Part shown: positions 1 to 8,676 of the stretch, piece after piece
Position numbering within the stretch: position 1 is the first letter of the stretch
Layout: every line of letters begins with the position of its first letter
DNA from: Mycolicibacterium austroafricanum
GTDB taxonomy: Bacteria; Actinomycetota; Actinomycetes; Mycobacteriales; Mycobacteriaceae
NCBI RefSeq assembly: GCF_902705885.1
Contig: NZ_CACSIP010000005.1
Location: 33,291-97,290 of the forward strand
Length of the DNA: 64,000 nucleotides
Reading direction: 5' to 3'
The notes under the pieces: generated by a model
Database searches by the model: none
What the model was told of the DNA's origin: nothing
The model's input: only the letters and a program-made list of their open reading frames with translations
Made by a program: the position numbers and the translations under genes

Positions 1-31
1 CGACACATGAGACAACCAATACGGTAAGCGG

Positions 32-661
32 GTGAGCGCCCACGAATCCGTCGATGTGCACGCAGGTGGGGGATTCAATCCGCCGGAACCCACCCGCAGT
101 GGCGGACCGGACTACGGGCGTTTCGTCGAGGCGGTGCGATCGCTGCAGGACCGTGCCCGCGCCGCCGACGCGCCCGACGAGGTGATCACCGAAGCCGCCG
201 ACCTGCTCGAGAGGGCGTCGCAGCTGCTCGCCCCCTACGACGCCGATGAATGGTCGTCGCCTTCGGGACGCAGGATGGACCTGCCCAATCGCGGCAACAT
301 CCTGCAGGTACCGGTGGACTTGCACGTCACTGACGACGGCCGCGTCGCGGGCACCGCGGTGTTCCGCCGCTTCTACCTCGGTCGCAACGGGGCCGCCCAC
401 GGCGGCGCCGTGGCGCTGCTGTTCGATTCGCTGCTCGGGTTCACCGCGTTCAAACTCAGTCACAGCCGCGCGCAACGGACCGCGTTCCTGCACGTCGACT
501 ACCGCAACATCGCCCCGGTGGAAAAGCAGCTGCGGGTCGACGCGGGCATCGACTCGATGGAGGGTCGCAAGATCTTCGTCTCCGGCCGGATCCGCGACGG
601 AGACGACGTGGTCGCCGAGGCGCATGCCCTGTTCGTCACGTTGAAACCCGGGCAACCATGA
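32..661 (+). CDS. PaaI-family hotdog thioesterase
   Basis: A 209-residue protein with a single hotdog-fold (4HBT) domain in its C-terminal two thirds; the AAHGGAVALLFDSLLG stretch near residue 120 is the typical thioesterase helix/turn with its glycine-rich loop. The family hydrolyses acyl-CoA or related thioesters in the cytoplasm; the substrate cannot be told from sequence. The start is a GTG at position 32; only 31 bases precede it, so an earlier start or an upstream partner gene cannot be excluded. The stop overlaps the ATG of the next gene by four bases (ATGA), which suggests translational coupling. Confidence 0.8.
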   Translation: MSAHESVDVHAGGGFNPPEPTRSGGPDYGRFVEAVRSLQDRARAADAPDEVITEAADLLERASQLLAPYDADEWSSPSGRRMDLPNRGNILQVPVDLHVTDDGRVAGTAVFRRFYLGRNGAAHGGAVALLFDSLLGFTAFKLSHSRAQRTAFLHVDYRNIAPVEKQLRVDAGIDSMEGRKIFVSGRIRDGDDVVAEAHALFVTLKPGQP

Positions 662-1089
662 GCGAGGGCGGCCGGCGGGTGCTGTTGACCCGGCGGTGGG
701 CGCGCTGGCGCGACGGTCTGCGCGAACGACGCGTCGCCGACCTCGTGTACCGACTCGTCGTCGGTGTGGTCGGCCTGCTGGTTCTCGCCGTCGGCATCGT
801 CGCGATCCCGTATCCGGGCCCGGGCTGGGCGATCGTGTTCGTCGGACTGGCCATTCTGGCCACCGAGTTCGACTGGGCGCGCAGAATGCTGGCATACGCG
901 CGCAGGCGCTACGACGCCGCGATGGACTGGTTCAAGCAGCAAGGTCTGTGGGTGAAGGTGCTGGGTGCGGTCTTCACCGTGGCGATCACAGTGCTGACCT
1001 TGTGGCTGGTCGGCGTCCTCGACTGGGCAGGGGAGTTGGTCAACATCGAGCACGAGTGGCTGGATAGCCCTATTGGTATCGGGGCGTGA
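658..1089 (+). CDS. PGPGW-motif membrane protein (TIGR02611 type)
   Basis: A 143-residue integral membrane protein. The PGPGW pentapeptide that names the family lies at residues 53-57, between two hydrophobic segments (about 32-50 and 56-72), and a third hydrophobic segment lies near 99-120. The N-terminus is strongly basic, consistent with a cytoplasmic end. The family has no assigned function. It starts on an ATG overlapping the thioesterase stop, so the two form a small operon, separate from thrS, which has its own leader. Confidence 0.75.
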   Translation: MSEGGRRVLLTRRWARWRDGLRERRVADLVYRLVVGVVGLLVLAVGIVAIPYPGPGWAIVFVGLAILATEFDWARRMLAYARRRYDAAMDWFKQQGLWVKVLGAVFTVAITVLTLWLVGVLDWAGELVNIEHEWLDSPIGIGA

Positions 1090-1102
1090 GGGTCGACCCC
1101 GA

Positions 1103-1130
1103 TAGCATGGTCGCGGTCAGCGGCCTGACC
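1103..1130 (+). promoter_or_regulatory. thrS promoter -10 and leader hairpin
   Basis: TAGCAT at 1103-1108 fits the mycobacterial TANNNT -10 element. A transcript starting near 1115 would begin with a perfect 6-bp stem, GGTCAG and CTGACC (1115-1130), with a CGGC tetraloop, about 47 bases before the thrS start. The role of the hairpin is unknown; 5' stability or attenuation are possible. No T-box features are seen. Confidence 0.4.
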
Positions 1131-1177
1131 TCCGCCCGACGCACCACCGAATGTCCCGAGAGTTTGGAGATCCCGCG

Positions 1178-3250
1178 ATGAGCGCCCCCGCCAGCACCGC
1201 CCTAGCAGCCCCGATCCGGGTCGCTGCCGGGACGACCGCAGGGCAGGCGGTGCGCGAGGCCGGCTTGCCGGCCAGGGGCGCCCCCGACGCCGTGGTCGTC
1301 GTGCGCGATGCGGACGGGCGGCTGCGCGACCTGTCGTGGGTACCCGACGTCGACGTCGAGGTCACCCCCGTCGCGGCCGACACCGAGGACGGGCGAAGCG
1401 TCATCCGCCACTCGGCCGCCCACGTCCTCGCCCAGGCGGTGCAGGCGTTGTTCCCCGACGCCCGGCTGGGCATCGGGCCGCCGATCACCGACGGGTTCTA
1501 CTACGACTTCGAGGTCGCCGAGCCGTTCACTCCGGAGGATCTCGAGGCGCTCGAGAAGCGGATGCGCCAGATCGTCAAGGACGGCCAGCTGTTCTCGAGA
1601 CGGGTCTACGAGTCCAAGGACGCTGCCCGCGAAGAGCTCAAGGGCGAGCCGTACAAACTCGAACTCATCGACGACAAGTCCGGTGATCCTGCCGTCATGG
1701 AGGTCGGTGGAGACGAACTGACCGCGTACGACAATCTCAATCCCCGCACCCGCGAACGCGTTTGGGGCGATCTGTGCCGCGGCCCGCACATCCCCACCAC
1801 GAGGTACATCCCGGCGTTCAAGTTGACGCGCAGTTCGGCCGCCTACTGGCGTGGCGATCAGGACAACGCAAGCCTGCAGCGCATCTACGGCACCGCTTGG
1901 GAGTCCCAGGAGGCGCTCGACAGGCACCTCGAACTGCTCGAGGAGGCGCAGCGTCGCGATCACCGCCGCATCGGTGCGGAACTCGATCTGTTCAGCTTCC
2001 CCGACGAGATCGGATCGGGCCTTCCGGTCTTCCACCCCAAGGGCGGCATCGTGCGCCGCGAGCTGGAGGACTATTCGCGCCGCAAGCACATCGAGGCGGG
2101 ATACGAGTTCGTCAACACCCCACACATCACCAAGGCGCAGCTCTTCCACACCTCCGGGCACCTGGACTGGTACGCCGACGGGATGTTCCCGCCGATGCAC
2201 ATCGACGCCGAGTTCAACGAGGACGGCAGTGTCCGCAAGCCGGGACAGGACTACTACCTCAAGCCGATGAACTGCCCGATGCACTGCCTGATATTCCGGG
2301 CGCGTGGCAGGTCGTATCGCGAGCTTCCGTTGCGCGCCTTCGAATTCGGCGCGGTCTACCGGTACGAGAAGTCGGGTGTGGTGCACGGCCTGACCCGGGT
2401 GCGTGGCCTGACTATGGACGACGCGCACATCTTCTGTACCCGCGATCAGATGCGCGGCGAGCTCGCCTCGCTGCTGCAGTTCATCCTGGACCTGCTCGGC
2501 GACTACGGATTGCAGGATTTCTACCTGGAGCTCTCCACGAAGGACCCGAAGAAGTTCGTCGGCTCCGACGAGATCTGGGAAGAGGCCACCAACACCCTCG
2601 CGCAGGTGGCCGCCGAGTCCGGCCTGGAGCTGGTTCCCGATCCGGGCGGCGCGGCCTTCTACGGTCCGAAGATCTCGGTACAGGCCCGCGACGCGCTCGG
2701 TCGCAGCTGGCAGATGTCGACGATCCAACTGGACTTCAACTTCCCCGAGCGCTTCGAACTCGAGTACACCGCCGCCGACGGTAGCCGGCAACGCCCGGTG
2801 ATGATCCATCGTGCGCTGTTCGGCTCCATCGAGCGGTTTTTCGGCATCCTCACCGAGCACTACGCGGGCGCGTTTCCGGCCTGGCTGGCGCCGGTGCAGG
2901 TGGTCGCCATCCCGGTCGCCGACGGCCACGTCGACTACCTCAACGATGTGGTGGCCCAGCTGCGCAAGCACGGGATCCGTGCCGAGGTGGACGCCAGCGA
3001 CGATCGAATGGCCAAGAAGATCGTCAACCACACCAACCAGAAGGTGCCGTTCATGCTGCTCGCGGGCGACCGCGATGTGGAGGCCGGAGCTGTGTCGTTC
3101 CGGTTCGGTGACCGCACGCAGATCAACGCGGTGCCGTGCGACAGAGCGACCGAGGCCATCGTCGACTGGGTGGCGCGGCGGGAGAACTCCACGCCCACCG
3201 CGGAACTCGTCGTCGTCGGCTCCGACGGCCCCGCTGCAGGTGAGGGGTGA
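1178..3250 (+). CDS. thrS: threonyl-tRNA synthetase
   Basis: A class II aminoacyl-tRNA synthetase of 690 residues, matching the usual actinobacterial length. An N-terminal TGS-like domain is followed by the editing (SAD) domain with HSAAHVLA (near residue 80), the catalytic core with the NCPMHCL zinc/active-site segment and motif 2 around [19 protein letters not shown], motif 3 [12 protein letters not shown], and a C-terminal anticodon-binding domain. ATG 1178 is chosen because GGAGA lies seven bases upstream; an ATG at 1151 is possible but lacks this site. It is followed at once by the HIT gene. It charges tRNA-Thr and clears mis-charged Ser. Confidence 0.97.
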   Translation: MSAPASTALAAPIRVAAGTTAGQAVREAGLPARGAPDAVVVVRDADGRLRDLSWVPDVDVEVTPVAADTEDGRSVIRHSAAHVLAQAVQALFPDARLGIGPPITDGFYYDFEVAEPFTPEDLEALEKRMRQIVKDGQLFSRRVYESKDAAREELKGEPYKLELIDDKSGDPAVMEVGGDELTAYDNLNPRTRERVWGDLCRGPHIPTTRYIPAFKLTRSSAAYWRGDQDNASLQRIYGTAWESQEALDRHLELLEEAQRRDHRRIGAELDLFSFPDEIGSGLPVFHPKGGIVRRELEDYSRRKHIEAGYEFVNTPHITKAQLFHTSGHLDWYADGMFPPMHIDAEFNEDGSVRKPGQDYYLKPMNCPMHCLIFRARGRSYRELPLRAFEFGAVYRYEKSGVVHGLTRVRGLTMDDAHIFCTRDQMRGELASLLQFILDLLGDYGLQDFYLELSTKDPKKFVGSDEIWEEATNTLAQVAAESGLELVPDPGGAAFYGPKISVQARDALGRSWQMSTIQLDFNFPERFELEYTAADGSRQRPVMIHRALFGSIERFFGILTEHYAGAFPAWLAPVQVVAIPVADGHVDYLNDVVAQLRKHGIRAEVDASDDRMAKKIVNHTNQKVPFMLLAGDRDVEAGAVSFRFGDRTQINAVPCDRATEAIVDWVARRENSTPTAELVVVGSDGPAAGEG

Positions 3251-3251
3251 C

Positions 3252-3803
3252 GTGGATCCGGAGGACACGATCGTAGACCGCGGCGTCGGCGACCCGGACC
3301 ATCTGCAGCGGCTCTGGACGCCACATCGGATGTCCTACATCGCCGAGGCGCCGATGAAGACCGGTCGCGCGACCACCACCGAGCCGTTCAGCGACATCCC
3401 CACGATGTCCGACGAGGACGGGCTGGTGGTGGCCCGAGGCGAACTGGTCTACGCCGTGCTCAACCTCTACCCGTACAACCCCGGCCATCTGATGGTGGTG
3501 CCTTACCGCAGGGTGTCCGAGCTCGAGGATCTCACCGTCGAGGAGGGCGCCGAGCTGATGGCGTTCGCGCAGAAGGCGATCCGGGTCATCAAAGCGGTTT
3601 CGCAGCCCCACGGCTTCAACGTCGGCCTCAACCTCGGTCACTCGGCGGGCGGCAGCCTGGCCGAACATCTGCACATGCATGTGGTTCCGCGGTGGGGCGG
3701 TGACGCCAACTTCATCACGATCATCGGGGATTCCAAGGTCATCCCGCAGTTGCTCAGAGACACCCGACAGCTGTTGGCCACCGAGTGGGAAAAGCAACGG
3801 TGA
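3252..3803 (+). CDS. HIT-family hydrolase, AP4A phosphorylase type (Rv2613c homologue)
   Basis: A 183-residue HIT protein with the histidine triad HLHMHVV at residues 139-145 and the upstream NLYPYNPGHLMVVPYR strand-loop. The M. tuberculosis orthologue Rv2613c has been described as a diadenosine tetraphosphate phosphorylase, so the same reaction (AP4A plus phosphate to ADP plus ATP) is inferred here. The likely start is GTG 3252, one base after the thrS stop and four bases after GAGGGG; GTG 3240 is an alternative. The stop overlaps pgsA by four bases. Placement next to a synthetase, the main source of AP4A, is notable. Confidence 0.9.
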   Translation: MDPEDTIVDRGVGDPDHLQRLWTPHRMSYIAEAPMKTGRATTTEPFSDIPTMSDEDGLVVARGELVYAVLNLYPYNPGHLMVVPYRRVSELEDLTVEEGAELMAFAQKAIRVIKAVSQPHGFNVGLNLGHSAGGSLAEHLHMHVVPRWGGDANFITIIGDSKVIPQLLRDTRQLLATEWEKQR

Positions 3804-4471
3804 GTGACTTCTACCTGATGACCCGGGCCGCATACGCGAAGCTGTCGCGGCCGGTGGCCAAGGGGGCGCTGCGCTTGGGTCTGACCCCTGACAGCGTCAC
3901 GATCCTCGGCACCGCGGGCGCGGTGCTGGGCGCGCTCACGCTGTTCCCGATCGGGCAACTGTTCGCGGGGGCCTTCGTCGTCGCGTTCTTCGTGCTCGCC
4001 GACATGCTCGACGGGGCGATGGCCCGGGAACGTGGTGGTGGCACCCGCTTCGGGTCGGTCCTCGACGCCACCTGCGACCGGATCAGCGACGGCGCGGTGT
4101 TCTGCGGATTGCTCTGGTGGGCGGCGTTCGGGCTGGACAGCGCCGCGCTGGTGGTCGCCACGATGATCTGCCTGGTGTCGTCGCAGGTGATCTCGTACAT
4201 CAAGGCCCGCGCGGAAGCCAGCGGGTTGACCGGCGACGGCGGCATCATCGAGCGCCCCGAGCGGCTGGTGATCATCCTGCTCGGCGCCTGCCTGTCCGAC
4301 CTGCCGTTCGTTCCACTGCCGTGGGTGCTCGACGTCGCGATGTGGACGCTGGCGGTGGCCAGCGTGGTGACGGTGGGGCAGCGGCTGCACAGTGTGCGGA
4401 CCTCGGCCGGGGCGATGGACCGGCTCACGGTCACCGACAGCGGTGAGAAACCCGAGCCCGGCGAACAATGA
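3800..4471 (+). CDS. pgsA: phosphatidylinositol phosphate synthase
   Basis: A 223-residue membrane CDP-alcohol phosphotransferase. The family motif is complete: D68, D71, G72, A75, R76, G85, D89 and D93 (D-x2-DG-x2-AR-x8-G-x3-D-x3-D). About six hydrophobic segments span the rest. The mycobacterial orthologue (Rv2612c, PgsA1) joins CDP-diacylglycerol to inositol-3-phosphate, the first step to phosphatidylinositol and then to PIMs, LM and LAM. GTG 3800 overlaps the HIT stop by four bases and agrees with the conserved N-terminus; a start 15 bases earlier would sit inside the HIT gene. It overlaps patA by four bases. Confidence 0.95.
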   Translation: MSDFYLMTRAAYAKLSRPVAKGALRLGLTPDSVTILGTAGAVLGALTLFPIGQLFAGAFVVAFFVLADMLDGAMARERGGGTRFGSVLDATCDRISDGAVFCGLLWWAAFGLDSAALVVATMICLVSSQVISYIKARAEASGLTGDGGIIERPERLVIILLGACLSDLPFVPLPWVLDVAMWTLAVASVVTVGQRLHSVRTSAGAMDRLTVTDSGEKPEPGEQ

Positions 4472-5451
4472 ACCAGCACCCGGCCGGTGCCAACACCGAT
4501 CGCGGCGCCTTCATCGGCCACCCCACTTCCTGGGGTGGCCACCTCACCGACTGGGGTTATGCGGCCGGCTGGCGGTTGGTTCGTGCGGCTCCGGAGATCG
4601 TGGCGCGCAACGCGTTCGGTTTCGGCGCTCAACTCGCGGCCCGCAACGGTGGTCCCGACCAGTTGCGCAGGAATCTGGCCCGGGTGATCGGGGTGGCACC
4701 GGAGGGGGTGCCGGATGCGCTGATCCGTGCTTCGCTTGCCTCGTACGCCCGATACTGGCGGGAGGCGTTCCGGTTGCCGACGATGGATCACGCCGAGCTG
4801 GGCGCACAACTCGGTGTCCAGGACATCGAGCTGCTGTGGGCGGCGCTCGAGCAGGGCCGCGGGGCGGTGCTGGCGCTGCCCCACAGCGGCAACTGGGACA
4901 TGGCCGGGGTATGGCTGGTGCAGAACCACGGCACCTTCGCCACCGTCGCCGAGCGTCTCAAACCCGAGTCGCTCTACCACCGCTTCCTGGCTTACCGGGA
5001 GCGGCTGGGATTCGAGGTGGTGCCGTTGTCGGGAGGCGAGCGGCCGCCCTTCGAGGTGCTCTGCGACCGGCTCCGCGACAACGGCGTGGTGTGTCTGATG
5101 GCCGACCGCGACATGACGCGCACCGGAGTGCAGGTGAACTTCTTCGGCGAGGCGAGCCGGCTGCCCGCAGGCCCGGCCCGGTTGGCCGTCCAGACCGGGG
5201 CGGCGCTGTTTCCGGTGCACTGCTGGTTCGAGGGGGACGGATGGGGGATGCGGGTCTATCCGGAGGTGGAGACCTCGTCGGGTGACCTGGTGGCCATCAC
5301 CCAGTCCTTGGCGGACCGATTCGCCGTGAACATCGCCGCGCACCCGGCCGATTGGCACATGATGCAGCCGCAATGGATCGCCGACCTGTCGGATGAGCGC
5401 AGGGCCCGGCTTTTCGGCGGGCAGGCGCGAAGCGATCCGGGGATCGGGTGA
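4468..5451 (+). CDS. patA: phosphatidylinositol mannoside acyltransferase
   Basis: A 327-residue protein of the LpxL/HtrB-like acyltransferase family. The HX4D motif is HSGNWD at residues 139-144, with the conserved RDMTRTG segment about 70 residues later. PatA transfers palmitate from acyl-CoA to the mannose of PIM1/PIM2 at the inner face of the plasma membrane. It lies between the PI-phosphate synthase gene and pimA, as in all mycobacteria, and its ATG overlaps the pgsA stop by four bases. Confidence 0.94.
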   Translation: MNQHPAGANTDRGAFIGHPTSWGGHLTDWGYAAGWRLVRAAPEIVARNAFGFGAQLAARNGGPDQLRRNLARVIGVAPEGVPDALIRASLASYARYWREAFRLPTMDHAELGAQLGVQDIELLWAALEQGRGAVLALPHSGNWDMAGVWLVQNHGTFATVAERLKPESLYHRFLAYRERLGFEVVPLSGGERPPFEVLCDRLRDNGVVCLMADRDMTRTGVQVNFFGEASRLPAGPARLAVQTGAALFPVHCWFEGDGWGMRVYPEVETSSGDLVAITQSLADRFAVNIAAHPADWHMMQPQWIADLSDERRARLFGGQARSDPGIG

Positions 5452-5461
5452 GGTCGACCTG

Positions 5462-6619
5462 ATGCGCATCGGCATGGTCTGCCCGTACTCGTTCGATGTG
5501 CCCGGCGGGGTGCAGGCGCACGTGTTGCAGCTGGCGGAGGTGATGCATCGCCGCGGCCACGACGTCAGTGTGCTCGCCCCGGCCTCGGCCGGTGTTCATG
5601 GTTCGCTTCCGGATTACGTGGTGTCCGGCGGAAGGGCCATCCCGATTCGCTACAACGGGTCGGTGGCCCGGCTGCGTTTCGGCCCGGCCACCCATCGCAA
5701 GGTCAAGAAATGGCTCCAGCAGGGCGAGTTCGACGTTCTGCACCTGCACGAGCCCAACGCTCCCAGCCTGTCGATGTTGGCGCTCAACATCGCCGAGGGC
5801 CCGATCGTGGCGACCTTCCACACCTCGACGACGAAATCGCTGACGCTGTCGGTGTTCGAGCCATTCCTCCGGCCGATGCACGAGAAGATCGTCGGCCGGA
5901 TCGCGGTGTCGGACCTGGCTCGGCGCTGGCAGATGGAGGCGTTGGGCAGCGACGCCGTGGAGATTCCCAACGGTGTCGATGTCGAGTCGTTCGCGACAGC
6001 GCCACGATTCGAGGGCTACCCGCGTGCCGGAAAGACCGTGCTTTTCCTGGGACGTTTTGATGAACCCCGCAAGGGGATGGCGGTGCTGCTCGGCGCGTTG
6101 CCCGCGCTGGTGGAGCGATTCGCCGACATCGAGATCCTGGTCGTGGGCCGAGGGGACGAGACCGAACTGCGTGCCGCCGCCGGCCCGCTGGCCGACAGGC
6201 TGCGCTTCCTGGGGCAGGTCGACGATGCCGGCAAGGCCTCGGCGATGCGCAGCGCCGACGTGTACTGCGCCCCCAACACCGGCGGCGAGAGCTTCGGCAT
6301 CGTGCTGGTCGAGGCGATGGCCGCGGGGACCGCGGTGGTGGCCAGCGATCTCGACGCGTTCCGGCGGGTGCTCGCCGACGGCGAGGCCGGCCGACTCGTG
6401 CCCGTCGACGACCCTGCCGGGCTGGCGGCAGGCTTGATCGAGGTGCTCGCCGACGACGTCCTCCGGCAGCGGTACATCGACCGTGGAACGGTGTCGGTGC
6501 AACGTTACGACTGGTCGATCGTCGCCGAGCAGATCATGCGGGTCTACGAAACGGTCGCAGGTTCGGGCGTGAAGGTTCAGGTGGCGGGAAATCGCGAAGC
6601 GACGGGCCGAACGACTTGA
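5462..6619 (+). CDS. pimA: phosphatidylinositol alpha-mannosyltransferase
   Basis: A 385-residue GT-B glycosyltransferase of family GT4, the usual PimA length. The N-terminal domain begins MRIGMVCPYSFDVPGGVQ, with the glycine-rich loop that contacts GDP-mannose, and the C-terminal domain has the EX7E motif in GGESFGIVLVEAM. It transfers the first mannose from GDP-mannose to the 2-position of phosphatidylinositol. ATG 5462 is selected because GAGGT lies seven bases upstream and homologues begin here; upstream in-frame codons fall within patA. It overlaps the next gene by four bases. Confidence 0.96.
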   Translation: MRIGMVCPYSFDVPGGVQAHVLQLAEVMHRRGHDVSVLAPASAGVHGSLPDYVVSGGRAIPIRYNGSVARLRFGPATHRKVKKWLQQGEFDVLHLHEPNAPSLSMLALNIAEGPIVATFHTSTTKSLTLSVFEPFLRPMHEKIVGRIAVSDLARRWQMEALGSDAVEIPNGVDVESFATAPRFEGYPRAGKTVLFLGRFDEPRKGMAVLLGALPALVERFADIEILVVGRGDETELRAAAGPLADRLRFLGQVDDAGKASAMRSADVYCAPNTGGESFGIVLVEAMAAGTAVVASDLDAFRRVLADGEAGRLVPVDDPAGLAAGLIEVLADDVLRQRYIDRGTVSVQRYDWSIVAEQIMRVYETVAGSGVKVQVAGNREATGRTT

Positions 6620-7659
6620 TCCCGTGGGTCACCGCCGTGCTGGTCGCCGTGCTGATCGCGGCGGTCCTGGTGGTGGGCGCCTGGGCGTTTCAGACCGCGA
6701 ATCGGCTCGACCGGTTGCACGTGCGCTACGACCTGTCATGGCAGGCCCTCGACGGCGCGTTGGCCCGCAGAGCGGTGGTGGCACGCGCCGTTGCGGTCGA
6801 CGCCTATGGCCGAGGGCCGGACGGCAGACGCCTGGCCGCCCTCGCGGATGCCGCCGAGCGGGCGCCACGGTCAGGCAGGGAAGCTGCCGAGAACGAGCTG
6901 TCCTGGGCGCTGGCCCGGGTGGATCCGGCGTCGCTGCCCGTGGCGTTGGTCGCCGAGCTGGCCGACGCAGAAGCGCGCGTGCTGCTGGCGCGCCGCTTTC
7001 ACAACGACGCAGTCCGCGACACGCTGGCCCTGCGGGAACGTCCCTCGGTACGCATTCTGCGACTCGGCGGAACCGCGGCGCTGCCAACCTATTTCGAGAT
7101 CTCCGAAGGCGGGGACGTGTCGACCCGGGAGGCGGCGCCGGCGAACCGACGGACCTCGGCGCGGGTGGTGCTGCTCGACCACGACGGCGCCGTGCTGCTG
7201 CTGTGCGGTTCGGATCCCGCGGTCCCGGCCAGTGCGTCGTCGGCTCCTCGATGGTGGTTCACCATCGGAGGTGCCGCCCAGGTGGGCGAGTCGCTGGCCC
7301 AGACGGCGGCCCGCGAACTCGAGGAGGAGACCGGACTGAAGGTGACGGCCGACGACCTGGTCGGTCCGGTGTGGCGTCGCGACGCCGTCATCGACTTCAA
7401 CGGCTCGGTGATCCGCAGCGAGGAGATCTACTTCGTCCATCGGACGACGCGATTCGAGCCTTCCGAATCGGGCCGCTCCGGCCTGGAGCGGACCTACATC
7501 ACCGGTCACCGGTGGTGCGATGCGACAATGATCGACGAACTGGTCGCCAACGGCGAGGCGGTGTACCCGCGGCAGCTGGGCGAGCTCCTCGACGAGGCGA
7601 AGGCGCTGGCCGACGTACCGGACACGGCGGCCGAGAGGGCGTTGCGATCGATCAGGTGA
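6616..7659 (+). CDS. membrane-anchored LemA-like/Nudix hydrolase (Rv2609c homologue)
   Basis: A 347-residue protein with three parts. Residues 4-26 form one transmembrane segment. Residues about 27-65 (TANRLDRLHVRYDLSWQALD onward) resemble the LemA helix that follows its membrane anchor. Residues about 180-330 are a Nudix domain with a full box at 219-241: G-x5-E-x7-RELEEETGL. Nudix enzymes hydrolyse nucleoside diphosphate-X compounds; the substrate here is unknown, but GDP-mannose or CDP-lipid metabolism is suggested by the location. The start is TTG 6616, inside a TTGA overlap with pimA. The LemA resemblance is by eye. Confidence 0.85.
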   Translation: MIPWVTAVLVAVLIAAVLVVGAWAFQTANRLDRLHVRYDLSWQALDGALARRAVVARAVAVDAYGRGPDGRRLAALADAAERAPRSGREAAENELSWALARVDPASLPVALVAELADAEARVLLARRFHNDAVRDTLALRERPSVRILRLGGTAALPTYFEISEGGDVSTREAAPANRRTSARVVLLDHDGAVLLLCGSDPAVPASASSAPRWWFTIGGAAQVGESLAQTAARELEEETGLKVTADDLVGPVWRRDAVIDFNGSVIRSEEIYFVHRTTRFEPSESGRSGLERTYITGHRWCDATMIDELVANGEAVYPRQLGELLDEAKALADVPDTAAERALRSIR

Positions 7660-7686
7660 CGACGGCTCGTCGCCGCCGCGTGCACC

Positions 7687-7740
7687 GGATCAATAGCATT
7701 TGCCGCCGCGCTTAGACTGGATCAGTAGCGATTGAAGGAG
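7687..7740 (+). promoter_or_regulatory. pdxS promoter with imperfect direct repeats
   Basis: TAGACT at 7713-7718 is a good -10 element. It is flanked by two 16-base direct repeats, GGATCAATAGCATTTG (7687-7702) and GGATCAGTAGCGATTG (7719-7734), identical at 13 of 16 positions and 32 bases apart. One copy covers the -35 area and the other the start point. The ribosome binding site GAAGGAG is at 7734-7740. Confidence 0.5.
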
Positions 7741-7746
7741 AATACG

Positions 7747-8667
7747 GTGGAATCCGAAATGCCTGGGGAAGGCCTGGGGGCGCCGCCCGCCCGCGGGACT
7801 GCGCGGGTCAAGCGCGGCATGGCCGAGATGCTCAAGGGCGGCGTCATCATGGACGTCGTCACCCCGGAGCAGGCCCGCATCGCCGAGTCCGCCGGTGCGG
7901 TGGCCGTGATGGCGCTCGAGCGGGTCCCCGCCGACATCCGGACGCAGGGCGGGGTGTCGCGGATGAGCGACCCCGACATGATCGAGAGCATCATCGAAGC
8001 CGTCACGATCCCGGTGATGGCCAAGGCGCGTATCGGCCACTTCGTGGAGGCGCAGATCCTGCAGAGCCTCGGTGTGGACTACGTCGACGAGTCCGAGGTG
8101 CTGACGCCCGCCGACTATGCCAACCACATCGACAAGTGGAAGTTCACGGTACCGTTCGTGTGCGGCGCCACCAACCTGGGCGAGGCGCTGCGGCGCATCA
8201 CCGAGGGCGCGGCGATGATCCGTTCCAAGGGCGAAGCCGGCACCGGAGACGTATCCAACGCCACCACCCACATGCGCAAGATCGGCGGTGAGATCCGTCG
8301 CCTCACGTCGCTGTCCGAAGACGAACTGTATGTCGCCGCAAAGGAATTGCAGGCGCCCTTCGATCTGGTCGTCGAGGTCGCCAGGGCCGGCAAGCTACCG
8401 GTCACGCTATTCACCGCGGGCGGCATCGCCACCCCGGCGGACGCCGCGATGATGATGCAGCTCGGTGCCGAAGGCGTCTTCGTCGGCTCCGGCATCTTCA
8501 AGTCCGGTGACCCGGCGCAGCGTGCGGCCGCGATCGTCAAGGCCACCACTTTTTACGACGATCCCGACGTGCTGGCGAAGGTGTCCCGCGGCCTGGGGGA
8601 GGCGATGGTCGGCATCAATGTCGAGGGCATCGCAGCCCCCCACCGACTCGCCGAACGCGGCTGGTAG
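7747..8667 (+). CDS. pdxS: pyridoxal 5'-phosphate synthase, synthase subunit
   Basis: A 306-residue (beta/alpha)8 barrel, the PdxS/SNZ family. Seen are [11 protein letters not shown], the [18 protein letters not shown] active-site strand whose lysine binds ribose 5-phosphate, and the GEAGTGD phosphate loop. It makes PLP from ribose 5-phosphate, glyceraldehyde 3-phosphate and ammonia supplied by PdxT, as a 12+12 complex. GTG 7747 is taken because GAAGGAG ends seven bases upstream; TTG 7732 would overlap that site. It is first gene of pdxS-tesB-pdxT. Confidence 0.97.
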   Translation: MESEMPGEGLGAPPARGTARVKRGMAEMLKGGVIMDVVTPEQARIAESAGAVAVMALERVPADIRTQGGVSRMSDPDMIESIIEAVTIPVMAKARIGHFVEAQILQSLGVDYVDESEVLTPADYANHIDKWKFTVPFVCGATNLGEALRRITEGAAMIRSKGEAGTGDVSNATTHMRKIGGEIRRLTSLSEDELYVAAKELQAPFDLVVEVARAGKLPVTLFTAGGIATPADAAMMMQLGAEGVFVGSGIFKSGDPAQRAAAIVKATTFYDDPDVLAKVSRGLGEAMVGINVEGIAAPHRLAERGW

Positions 8668-8676
8668 AACACAACG

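Noticed and set aside
1090..1177. T-box leader for thrS
   Set aside because: The leader is too short and lacks a T-box sequence or a specifier loop.
1202..3268. 688-codon open frame antisense to thrS
   Set aside because: It is a GC-driven shadow of thrS; its protein is rich in His/Arg/Val/Gly repeats without domains.
3811..5475. 554-codon reverse frame over pgsA and patA
   Set aside because: Both strands' lengths are explained by high GC at third positions; pgsA and patA carry full motifs.
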